Below, piece by piece: positions 22,746 to 31,775 of a DNA stretch of 64,000 nucleotides. The DNA lies in contig MSJI02000800.1 of NCBI GenBank assembly GCA_001931905.2, positions 36,301 through 100,300 on the forward strand. Direction: 5' to 3'. This DNA comes from Cladosporium sp. IMV 00045. Its lineage: Eukaryota; Ascomycota; Dothideomycetes; Cladosporiales; Cladosporiaceae. Under the pieces are notes generated by a model. The model was given only the letters and a program-made list of their open reading frames with translations, searched no databases and was not told the origin of the DNA. A program made the position numbers and the translations under genes. Position 1 is the first letter of the stretch, and the number at the start of each line of letters is the position of its first letter.

Positions 22746-25700
22746 TCACAACACCTCAGCAATACTCTGCCTCTCAATCATGCTCTTCTGCCTATCACTC
22801 CTCGACACTCTCCAGTAATTGTCGGCAAAATCACCACATTGCATGGCGCGCAAGAAGTCCTCATCGTGAGTGATGACGATGAGCTGAAAGTTCTTCTGAA
22901 CGCGACGCACGCGGATGATCTCCGACAAGCTCTCGGCCAGAGCGCGGATGTTGTCGCGATCGAGATTCGTTGTCGGCTCGTCCAACGCGATCAAGCCGCA
23001 GTTCACGCCGAAGCACTCGGCAAGAGCAAGGCGGATGATGATGCATGCCAGCACTCTCTGGCCGGCGGAGCAGCGTCCGCGCATGTCCATCTCGGCGTCG
23101 GATTTGATCATGCACACGCGGTAGTTGTAGCTCTTGTTGGCTCTGGCGTTTTCGTTCTCGGACTTGATGAGGATGGTGTCGACGTCTGTTCCCTGGTATG
23201 TCTTGCGCCACAGTTCGTCAATGATGCGGTTGATCTCCTCCATCTTCAGCGTGTGGTATTTCATGACGGCCTTGTCGAGGGCTCCAATGTAACGGGCAAG
23301 ATCCTCAATGCAAGCTTTGGTTGTCTCCACTTGGATGTGCGCGAGTTTGTACTGTCGTCCTGCGTCTTTGTATTCGACTTCGTAGTCATCGATAAGTTGC
23401 TGGAGTTGCAGGTCTTTCGATTTCATCTCGCCAATGAGCGTAGCTTGTTTGCCCGACAATTCGCTGACTCTTATCTGCCAACGTGCGCTTTCTCGCTCGT
23501 TGCGAGCCTTGTCCGCCTCGGCGTTCGTTCGCTCAAGCTCTTCGATTTGAGTGCGGACTGTGTTGAGCCCACGAAGATCGCGGCGGTAGCGCTGATTGTC
23601 AGAGATTTGTCGCTTTGTGTCGTCCACGCTGGTCAATGCCTTTTCATGGTTCTTTGCCTCACGGCCAACCTGCTGCTGGTCCTGCTCGAGACGATCGACT
23701 TCGGCCTTCAGGCTGTCAATTTCACGTTGGGCACGCTTCAACTGGTTTGCGCCTCCACGCTCAATGTATGAGTGCATCTCTTGGCTGGCCATTTTGAGCT
23801 GATTGAGACTGTTTTGTAGCTTGCTGGTCTCTGCCTGCAACTCGCGATCCTTCTCTGCTCCGCGGCTTGAGATATCATCGTACTTCGCCTGAGCCTGCGA
23901 AAACTGCGGCGCAAGGCCCTGGATTTCCTCGTCGTATGATCGGATGGAGGTGCGTTGTCCATTGCTGGCATCTTTCAGCTCCTCCGTCTGGCTCTCGAGT
24001 GACAACTTTTCCTTGAGCTGGTAGTCAGCAGTACTGAGCTTGCTCTTGACGTCGCGAACTTCGAGCTCCAGGGAGTTGATGAGGTTCTTTGTTCTGTCCC
24101 TCTCGCCGGTCAGTTTCGCAAGTTGGGCTTTGGTCTGCCTGACCTCCTCGTTAACTTTCTTGATGTCATCTTGAACGGCCTCCAGGCCGCGAGAGCCTCC
24201 GGACTCCTTTTGCTTTGCCAGGAGATCCTTGATCTGGACCTCGAAGCTTCCAATCTCAGAACTGTACTTGGCGATATTTTGCACTGTACGAGACAGACCG
24301 TCAACGTCACGCTTTGACGCACGGCGCTCATCGACCTCTCCGTCTTGCTGTTCCAATTGCATGTTGAGTTTCTCTCTCTTGCCCGTGAGCTTACTCTCCT
24401 CCGACTCCAGGGTGGGGATGTCCTTCTGTGTGAGCCTCTCCCAGGTGTCGAATTCCGACCCTACACCTCTAGCGGATTTGAGCTGCTCTTCGAGCTCTTC
24501 AAGATACTTGGTGTCAACATCCTCAACGCGGCTGAGCTGTCTTTCCACTGCCGTGCGCATGTTGTCCCTCTCCTTGTCGGTTTTGAATCCTCGTTTGCAC
24601 GTGTTGCAAGCCTTGTGCTCTTTTGCAACCGCAAGACACTCCTGAAAGTATTTCCGAATCAGTTTTGCGGAGTCGGAGTCTGACTTGGAAATGCTGTGAC
24701 TGCGCTCGATCTCACTCAGTATTTCGTTGTAGTCTTCAGGCTCGCAGTCCACGGCTTCCCTGATCGCCTTCGCAGCAAATTGAACGTCTGCACGCTTCGC
24801 TTTGAGATCAGAGCGAAGATTGTTCAACTTGTAATCAAGCTGCTCGAGCTCTCTGCCGGTTCCATCACGTTGCTTCTCAGCTTCAGTCACACGGCCAAGC
24901 TTTTCCTCAACACAATGCTGGAAAGCACTTTCGACAGAGGAAGGTTCCCACTGTGGTCCAATGATGGCTGTAATCTTGTCGCCGTGCGCGCCAGACATGG
25001 TGTCCAGGCTCTGTTGGCGATCCTTCAGTTCTTTCTGGACGAAGTCAAGACGTGCAGAATCGCCAGCTTGGCGAGTCCCTTGGACGAGTTCAGCATCCAA
25101 CTTCTCTTTCTGATCGTCAAGACTGCGAAGGTTGGCATCGGCGTGCTTAATCTGGTCATCCCAGTTGGCGGTCTCAAATGCCTTTTTGGATGAGGTCAAG
25201 CGACTATCAATGTCCCGTAGATTGGACTCCATTGCTGCTTTACCGCCTTCATCAACGGTAATCTGATCTAGCTGCTCTTGCAGGCTGCTGATCTTGCGGT
25301 CGTTCACGGCGATAGTCTGCCTTGCGCTCTCTTTGCGCGAGGTGAGGGCTGATCTTTGTTCATTCAGCTGGGTGATGGCTCTCTGAGCACTTTGCAACTT
25401 CTCGGAAGTCTCGCGGCGAGCACGTTGGAAGGCAGCATTCTGATCACGAGCCATTTTGGTGATGCGCTCCATGAAAGCCTCGACCTGATCATCGTTGATC
25501 TCAAGATCGAATCCGCGAATGTTGTGGCTTCGTGCTGTCTCCTTGACCAGAGCCTCTCGGTTCTCCAGTTGTCGTTCGTAACTTTGATGCTGTGCCTCGT
25601 ACGAGCCGAATTCGCGTTCTTTGGATGCGACTTTGCTGCGCATGTCATTGATCTCCTGACTGATCTCACCGTACTTGATTTTGCTGGTTTCCAGCTCCTC

Positions 25701-26648
25701 TTGGTACTGAGCAATGCGCGCCTCGTAGTCGTCCAGCATTTGTCGAAGCTCATCATCGGACTCCGACATCTCTCTAAGGTTCATCCTTAAAGACTGGACG
25801 CTCTCCTCTTTGGTCTTCTCCTCGATACGCCTGCCAGTGAGCTCGCCAACGATTTGACCAGCTTGCTGCGCAAGGTCGTTAGCGTGTTCGAACTTAGCGG
25901 CTGCCTCTCGAATATGCCTGCCAAGTTCCTCGCTTTTCTCGCGATCAACATCAAGCTCTGCAGCAAGCGCCTCGCTTCTCTTCTGGGCTTTGTCGGCTTT
26001 GTCTTTGTCGGACTTGCTATGTTCGTAATCTTTCTTATAGCCGATCAGCTTCTCGTTTTGGTTCTTGCGCATGACTTTGATGTTGTCAATCGCTTGAGAA
26101 TACTTCTGCGCCTCAAAGATCTTGTCGAATCTCTCCTTCAGATCCTTGGGCGTGGATAGAGGCCAAAGAGATTCGTCTTGGTGACAGAAGATGACGCTAT
26201 CCAAGACGGCTCTGCTGGCACCGAGATATTTTGGCATGATGTCGTTCACCTCCGCCACCCTAGAGCTGATAGATGTTGTTTCTCCGTTTCTAGACATCTT
26301 GATATTCGATTCGAGAGCCTTGACGCTGCGTGCATTCTTCTTTACGGTGAGCTGGAGGCCTCTCGAGCATACCATCCTGTGGCCTTCTGTGCTCTTGAAG
26401 CTGACCTTGACCTGGGCCATGACCTCCTTGTCCTGTGCGAGATTGGGATCGTGGATGAAGGCGCCGCCCTTGCTGTTGGGAGGAAGTTCGCCGGTGGTGG
26501 CATATTTGAGAGACTCGATGATGGTCGTTTTACCAGATCCGTTGGTGCCGACAATGAGCGTTAGTGGTGGCGTGAAATGGATGCTCTCAGCACGAGTATT
26601 GTCGAACGAGCGCACGCCCAGAATCTGGAGCTTCTCGATACGAGACAT
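22746..26648 (-). CDS. RAD50: DNA repair ATPase RAD50 (MRX/MRN complex)
   Basis: The 1300-residue protein is the SMC-like ATPase of the Mre11-Rad50-Xrs2/Nbs1 complex, which tethers and processes double-strand breaks, maintains telomeres and activates ATM/Tel1. The N-terminal half-ATPase has Walker A GTNGSGKT at residues 34-41. Two long coiled-coil arms (about 190-1130) flank the zinc hook C681-N-T-C684, which dimerises through zinc. The C-terminal half has the signature RCSAGQRVLA (C1193), Walker B LIALDEP (1219-1225) and the switch His in VITHDEDF. Length matches fungal Rad50. I chose the ATG at 26648 (MSRIEKLQILGVRSF), the conserved family start, although the frame is open 81 codons further upstream. 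It has no introns and is divergent from wc-2. Confidence 0.97.
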   Translation of the reverse strand: MSRIEKLQILGVRSFDNTRAESIHFTPPLTLIVGTNGSGKTTIIESLKYATTGELPPNSKGGAFIHDPNLAQDKEVMAQVKVSFKSTEGHRMVCSRGLQLTVKKNARSVKALESNIKMSRNGETTSISSRVAEVNDIMPKYLGASRAVLDSVIFCHQDESLWPLSTPKDLKERFDKIFEAQKYSQAIDNIKVMRKNQNEKLIGYKKDYEHSKSDKDKADKAQKRSEALAAELDVDREKSEELGRHIREAAAKFEHANDLAQQAGQIVGELTGRRIEEKTKEESVQSLRMNLREMSESDDELRQMLDDYEARIAQYQEELETSKIKYGEISQEINDMRSKVASKEREFGSYEAQHQSYERQLENREALVKETARSHNIRGFDLEINDDQVEAFMERITKMARDQNAAFQRARRETSEKLQSAQRAITQLNEQRSALTSRKESARQTIAVNDRKISSLQEQLDQITVDEGGKAAMESNLRDIDSRLTSSKKAFETANWDDQIKHADANLRSLDDQKEKLDAELVQGTRQAGDSARLDFVQKELKDRQQSLDTMSGAHGDKITAIIGPQWEPSSVESAFQHCVEEKLGRVTEAEKQRDGTGRELEQLDYKLNNLRSDLKAKRADVQFAAKAIREAVDCEPEDYNEILSEIERSHSISKSDSDSAKLIRKYFQECLAVAKEHKACNTCKRGFKTDKERDNMRTAVERQLSRVEDVDTKYLEELEEQLKSARGVGSEFDTWERLTQKDIPTLESEESKLTGKREKLNMQLEQQDGEVDERRASKRDVDGLSRTVQNIAKYSSEIGSFEVQIKDLLAKQKESGGSRGLEAVQDDIKKVNEEVRQTKAQLAKLTGERDRTKNLINSLELEVRDVKSKLSTADYQLKEKLSLESQTEELKDASNGQRTSIRSYDEEIQGLAPQFSQAQAKYDDISSRGAEKDRELQAETSKLQNSLNQLKMASQEMHSYIERGGANQLKRAQREIDSLKAEVDRLEQDQQQVGREAKNHEKALTSVDDTKRQISDNQRYRRDLRGLNTVRTQIEELERTNAEADKARNERESARWQIRVSELSGKQATLIGEMKSKDLQLQQLIDDYEVEYKDAGRQYKLAHIQVETTKACIEDLARYIGALDKAVMKYHTLKMEEINRIIDELWRKTYQGTDVDTILIKSENENARANKSYNYRVCMIKSDAEMDMRGRCSAGQRVLACIIIRLALAECFGVNCGLIALDEPTTNLDRDNIRALAESLSEIIRVRRVQKNFQLIVITHDEDFLRAMQCGDFADNYWRVSRSDRQKSMIERQSIAEVL

Positions 26649-27413
26649 GATGAGCGACGAGAGAGGTTGCCACACCTCTGAGTAGCTTTCTAGTGTGGCG
26701 AGCGAGCAGTGTGTTGGTTGGAGTTGGGTGCAGAAGAGGAGAAGGAAGACGACGCAGTCTCCTGGTATTTGGGTAGAGTAGGCAGCAGTCAGACCTTTCA
26801 CGACACTCAGTACGTCAACGCATGCTTCGGGATGCCAGTGAAGGCATTGTTTGGAGGATATTGCTTTAAGTGAAGTGAAGGCGGACGACACCCAGCACGG
26901 TTCTTAATTGGCCCAGGTCGGCGCAGGCAGCAAACGCGACCCTGCACGCTGTCACCTGACTTCAATTTATGCAGGTCGACGGACCGAACCGTTGGGCAGC
27001 CTCAATCTGCGTCACCGCAAAGCAGGCTAAGGGTTAGAAGATGGCGTTGGTGTGTGTGAGGGAGAGTCTCGGACTTTGGTTGGAGTGGGAGGCAAGCCAC
27101 CAGACACGGTCGCAGAAGACGACTGACAACTACTGATCAACATACCACTTCACTTTCTCCCTTCGCGAGTTGCAGAACTCACCTGCTTCACCGCATAATT
27201 CACCCCCACGTTGTTTCTTACGCCACATTCGTACATACCCGCGACACACATCCATCAGGACGTCGGCCCGTTTTTTGACTGCTCCGCGTGGCGCGTTCTC
27301 CAGCCCTCGCTATCTCTTGATCGGACTTCATCATCGTCGATGAGCCCCCTGCCCGCCGTGGCCTGACCGTACTGGGCAAGCCGAACGCACCGAGCCAAAC
27401 CACCCCACGAAGC
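26649..27413. promoter_or_regulatory. Divergent RAD50 / wc-2 intergenic region
   Basis: This region of 765 bp lies between two divergent start codons and must hold both promoters. The wc-2 side (27120-27410) is C/T-rich as expected for a fungal leader. I did not identify a specific factor-binding site with confidence. Confidence 0.5.
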
Positions 27414-29063
27414 ATGTCCATATATCAGCATGGCGTGCCGCAGCAGGGCAGCGCCGCGCTCGGCCAGAACCAGCTCCCCGGGTCCGCACCCGACCTGTCA
27501 CTCCTTGACCAGTCCGACTTGATGGGAGGCTCGCTTGACCTCGACATGTCGCTTCCCATGGATCTAGAAATGGACCTCAGCGGCGCGGGCGCGGACCCGA
27601 ATGCCTTCAACAACCCCAACATGATGCCCGTGGACAATGCGATCAGTACACAGGCGCAAGATTCTCAGATGCTTGGGACGACCACCGCAGGAGACGCTAG
27701 CAATGGGTTCGGAGCGCAAGACAACGGGCAATCTCTGCAGCAGCAACAGCAACAGCAACCACAGCAACAAGAGGAAGTCCCCATGTCAGGAGCCGGTGCT
27801 GGCCCGTTACCGACCACGCATGGCATGCAACAAGCGCCGCAGAGCACCTTGACCGAGTTTACGAAGCGGCGCAACTGGTCACAGCGCATCATTGAAGAGT
27901 TGAGAGATTTTCTGCACATCCTTACACCCGATGGCCGAATATTGTACGTGTCGCCGTCCTGTCGCTCCATCACCGGATACGAACCTCAGCAGATCATCGG
28001 CAAATTCATTGGCGAGTATGTGCATCCAGACGACACTGGCATTTTCATGCGCGAGTTCAACGAAAGCATTGCGAGCGGCAACACACTTCGCTTTTTCTAC
28101 CGGTTTAAGAAGGAGGACGGGACATATATGATTTTCGAGTGCCATGGACATCCACATATTAGCCCTCCAGATCCCAATTCTCAGCAAACTTTCAGCAACG
28201 GAGCGTTGGAAAAGGGCCAAATAGCTGGAATCTGCAGGGGTTTCTTTATGATGGCGAGGCCGTATCCCACAAAGAACGCAGCCTTACTCGACTCTTTCCT
28301 GGAACACAAGATTGAAAACGAGCGACTGTTAAAGCGCATTGATGAGCTCAAGCGCGAAGAACTCGAGGAAACGGCCGAGCAGGATAGGATCTACCGCGAC
28401 CAACTTTCTTCCACTCCCGCAGGTGCCTCGAATTCAGAACCAGGCAACAAATCGCAAAGAATGCACGGCGATGCAACACCCGACGAGAGCCGGAAAGAGC
28501 CAACACCAAATTACCAAGGCATGCCGCCTCCTGCCAAACCGACGATCTCAAACACCGCTCTCACCCGCCAGAACCTCAGTGAAGCACTCCACGGACAGAA
28601 GACCGACTCCATCGCCGACAAAATGTCGCGCTACGAGTCCTCAGCGACACATCTGGAATCAATCGAGCTCCTCACAGGTCTGCGCTACCGCGACGGCGAG
28701 CGCAGCCACGGCATCTCCACCGGCGACACTTCACCCGCGCTCATACGAGGCGACGCCGGCATCGCCATTCTTCTGGACCGCGATCGCGACCGCGATGGCG
28801 GCAAGAAGGAGAAGAAAAAGCAAAAAGTCGCCGATGAATACGTTTGCGCCGACTGTGGTACGCTGGATTCACCAGAGTGGCGCAAAGGTCCTAAAGGCCC
28901 CAAGACGCTATGTAATGCATGCGGACTCCGGTGGGCCAAGAAGGAGAAGAAGCGGACGGGTGTCGACGTCGGTCAGGGTGAGAGTCCCATGGACGCGAAT
29001 GGCAGTGCTGGATTGGCCATGCCTGCGGGCATGCCTATGGGTAACTCGGGCGGCAGCGATTGA
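27414..29063 (+). CDS. wc-2: White collar-2 type PAS/GATA transcription factor
   Basis: The 549-residue protein is the WC-2 partner of the blue-light receptor WC-1; together they form the White Collar Complex that drives light responses and, where frq is present, the circadian clock. The N-terminus (1-140) is Gln/Gly/Asp-rich. A single PAS domain runs from about 155 to 270 ([20 protein letters not shown]..., [18 protein letters not shown]), and a short coiled segment follows at about 295-325. The GATA zinc finger is C478-x2-C481-x18-C500-x2-C503 near the C-terminus, with the 18-residue loop of the white collar class, followed by a basic tail. There is no LOV flavin Cys motif, so it is WC-2 rather than WC-1. 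Single exon, first ATG. It is divergent from RAD50. Confidence 0.93.
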   Translation: MSIYQHGVPQQGSAALGQNQLPGSAPDLSLLDQSDLMGGSLDLDMSLPMDLEMDLSGAGADPNAFNNPNMMPVDNAISTQAQDSQMLGTTTAGDASNGFGAQDNGQSLQQQQQQQPQQQEEVPMSGAGAGPLPTTHGMQQAPQSTLTEFTKRRNWSQRIIEELRDFLHILTPDGRILYVSPSCRSITGYEPQQIIGKFIGEYVHPDDTGIFMREFNESIASGNTLRFFYRFKKEDGTYMIFECHGHPHISPPDPNSQQTFSNGALEKGQIAGICRGFFMMARPYPTKNAALLDSFLEHKIENERLLKRIDELKREELEETAEQDRIYRDQLSSTPAGASNSEPGNKSQRMHGDATPDESRKEPTPNYQGMPPPAKPTISNTALTRQNLSEALHGQKTDSIADKMSRYESSATHLESIELLTGLRYRDGERSHGISTGDTSPALIRGDAGIAILLDRDRDRDGGKKEKKKQKVADEYVCADCGTLDSPEWRKGPKGPKTLCNACGLRWAKKEKKRTGVDVGQGESPMDANGSAGLAMPAGMPMGNSGGSD

Positions 29064-29778
29064 TGCGGTTGCTATTCGTGTAAGCCCCAAAAACCAAACA
29101 GTTGCTCTGCGGAGCAGCCTGACGATGGAGCAAGGCGTTTTTGGAAGGCTGTCAGTCTACAGCTCCTTGGTTGGCGGTGGCTTTTTTGGTTCAACCTTCG
29201 GTTGAAGGCTCTTTTTGAATTATGTGCATATTTCGGGTCATTGGAGCGATCACACGGCGGTGAGGGAGGCACTCATGGGACTGGCAGCGGGAGGCAAATA
29301 GAAAAAGCGTCCTGATACCCAAGACGCGGTAGGAAACGACGCACAAGCGGGCGTTTTTGTCGAGATGTTTGTATGGAGATTGAGGGGATCGATAGATGTG
29401 AGTATGTATTGAGTGCATGACCATATTGAATGTTGGCTTTTGGATGTGGCGTGCAATAACAGATGCGAATCTGCTCTTCGCACTTGCTTGAGACAACTTT
29501 TTAGGAAAGGCATTCAGGTTCTGATAGCCAGCAGATTCTAAAAACCTAGCCTGCGGTCGGAATGATAGCCTTTCCCAGTCGTTTCGTCTTCACCGCATTT
29601 CTTCTCACGTCAATTCTACCTAAGTAAGACTGGAGTCCAACTCCGGTCCTCGGCGTTTCACGCCGCCGACCTCGCCATCCCACTTTCAAATTTCCCCTCG
29701 TGGCGAAAACAGTCACTGGGGAAAAAAAGTAGCCTGGGGAAGAAGGATTACTGCATTCTCCCTAAGACGAATTGGTAG
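29064..29778. other. Region between wc-2 and the deformylase gene
   Basis: It holds the wc-2 3' end and the deformylase promoter. Two small hairpins sit 115-150 bp before the deformylase ATG: CTGGAGT/ACTCCGG at 29630-29646 (one G-T pair) and CGGCG-TTTCA-CGCCG at 29651-29665. No gene was seen. Confidence 0.4.
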
Positions 29779-30825
29779 ATGGCCTCGCTTCTCATTGGAA
29801 GAGCTTCATCCGCCGCATTCTGGTGCAGTCAAACCTCACTTCGCCCCAGCCTACTCCTTCCCAAAGCAGTCTCTCGCGTGGCGATCAGTAGCAGTCCTCT
29901 CTTATCAACCCGACAACGCGCCGCCGGATTCGCTACTGTCAAGAAGACCAAGGCCGCCGCCGCCTTCCCCGAGAAAAAGATGATCAACGACCACATTCTC
30001 ACCCTGTCCTGCCCGGACAAGCCTGGCATCGTGCACAATGTCACCGGCCTCCTGGCCAAGCAGGGCCTTAACATCCTCGACCTGCAGCAATTCTCCGACC
30101 CTGCCTCCGACCGTTTCTTCATGAGAGTCCACTTCGGCCATGCCGAGAACACCGAATCGCTGAAGGAGCCCTTCACCGTCCTGGCCAAGGACCTGCAGAT
30201 GGACTACGAAATCCACCCCGTGGCGCAGAAGCCCCGCGTCCTCATCATGGTATCCAAGATCGGACACTGCCTGAACGACCTCCTCTTCCGCTTCAAGACT
30301 CAGCAGCTGGCCATCGACATCCCCGTCATCGTCTCCAACCACCCGGAGTACCGCGCGCTGGCCGAGAGCTACGGCATCGAATTCCATCACCTCCCCGTCA
30401 CCAAGGACACGAAGGCCGAGCAGGAGTCGCAGATCCTCGCCCTCATCGAGCAGCAGAAGATCGAGCTCGTCGTCCTCGCCCGCTACATGCAGGTCCTGTC
30501 CCCCAAACTCTGCGAGGTCATGTCCGGCAAGATCATCAACATCCACCACTCTTTCCTGCCCTCTTTCAAGGGCGCCAAGCCTTACCACCAGGCCTTCGAG
30601 CGCGGTGTCAAGATTATCGGTGCCACTGCGCACTTTGTCACGGCGGATCTGGATGAGGGCCCGATCATTGAGCAGCGCGTTGCTAGGGTCGACCACGCTA
30701 TGAGCCCCAAGGAGCTCGTCGATGAGGGAAGCAATGTCGAGAGCCAGGTTCTCGCCGCTGCTGTTAAGTGGTGGAGCGAGAAGCGTGTCTTCCTCAATGG
30801 CACCAAGACTGTCGTTTTCAACTAG
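29779..30825 (+). CDS. purU: Formyltetrahydrofolate deformylase (PurU type), probably mitochondrial
   Basis: The 348-residue protein hydrolyses 10-formyl-THF to formate and THF, balancing one-carbon pools. The first about 60 residues are rich in Arg, Ser and Ala without acidic residues (SRVAISSSPLLSTRQRAAGF), typical of a mitochondrial presequence. An ACT regulatory domain follows at about 72-150 (ILTLSCPDKPGIVHNVTGLL). The formyltransferase-like catalytic domain begins at RVLIMVSKIGHCLNDLLFR (about 154) and carries the active-site motif N254-I-H-H-S-F-L-P-S-F and D290-L-D-E-G-P. The ACT-plus-formyltransferase order separates PurU from GART, which lacks ACT. It is a single exon with the start at the first ATG of the frame. 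The mitochondrial location is inferred from the presequence only. Confidence 0.93.
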   Translation: MASLLIGRASSAAFWCSQTSLRPSLLLPKAVSRVAISSSPLLSTRQRAAGFATVKKTKAAAAFPEKKMINDHILTLSCPDKPGIVHNVTGLLAKQGLNILDLQQFSDPASDRFFMRVHFGHAENTESLKEPFTVLAKDLQMDYEIHPVAQKPRVLIMVSKIGHCLNDLLFRFKTQQLAIDIPVIVSNHPEYRALAESYGIEFHHLPVTKDTKAEQESQILALIEQQKIELVVLARYMQVLSPKLCEVMSGKIINIHHSFLPSFKGAKPYHQAFERGVKIIGATAHFVTADLDEGPIIEQRVARVDHAMSPKELVDEGSNVESQVLAAAVKWWSEKRVFLNGTKTVVFN

Positions 30826-31775
30826 AAAAGCGGATTTATACGATATGAGAAAACATTTACAGCGCAATGCAAGATTTCCAGTGTCTCCGAAGTTTTCACT
30901 TATCAATTGATGTCGAGTCGATTGGTGTCGGTGGGCTATCTTTAGCCATTATCTGCGGTTCGTCGTCTCATCTTACTCCTCATTGGGTTTCTACAGTGCG
31001 ATCTCACATCTACATCCCGGGGATCTTTAGTTGCATGGAAATCCCTCATAGACTTTCAACGCCTTTGCATACCTGCCATCATCATTCTTCGGACTCAAAA
31101 CTAGCGAACTGCCTGCCGGGACGACCTAGACATGAATGCAGACAATCCATGAGAAGCCGTTTGTTTCTTCCACATGTGAGCCACCCACAACACGATCACG
31201 TATTTATCCATCCCATCAAACCGAGCTAAATCTGTACGAAGGGCTTTGCAGCGATTGAACGATCCAGTTTTTGGATGTTCGACTTTTGCGGATGTACTGA
31301 TATCCCTTCTTCGCAACTCGAAACCAACACAACACTGCATGATCAGACGTAGACGTTCCGTCTGTACATGGGCTCTTATTGAAGAGCCATGGCGTAGATT
31401 GCCCAATGCTCATGATCAGACAGTCGCTAAGTGGTGCATCATGGTGTAAGTATCAAGATGTCTAAGACAGACCTCAAGGCGAAATGAAATCTTTCAAAAG
31501 AATTGGTTGCGTAAATGTGACTGATTAACGACTACAAAATACAGCTAGTAGGGCATAGCTGGTATGCTAGTACAGTTGCTCCTTTGTTTTTTGCAAGGCT
31601 CAACCCCCGAGCCGTCCATTTTCGTTTCCCCAAATTTTCAGACAAACCGCCCAATGCTATAGTAAACCAAGAGAAGGTCTCCGGTCCTCGAACGAATATT
31701 ACTACGAAAAAACATATGCAAGAGAAGGATAAGTCATTACTAGATTCCCAAAGAGCGAATTTCCCAATCGCCTTA
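30826..31775. other. Gap before the GAG locus; no gene seen
   Basis: The convergent 3' ends of the deformylase and agd3 flank this AT-richer stretch. Short open frames have no domain. It marks the left edge of the exopolysaccharide locus. Confidence 0.45.
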
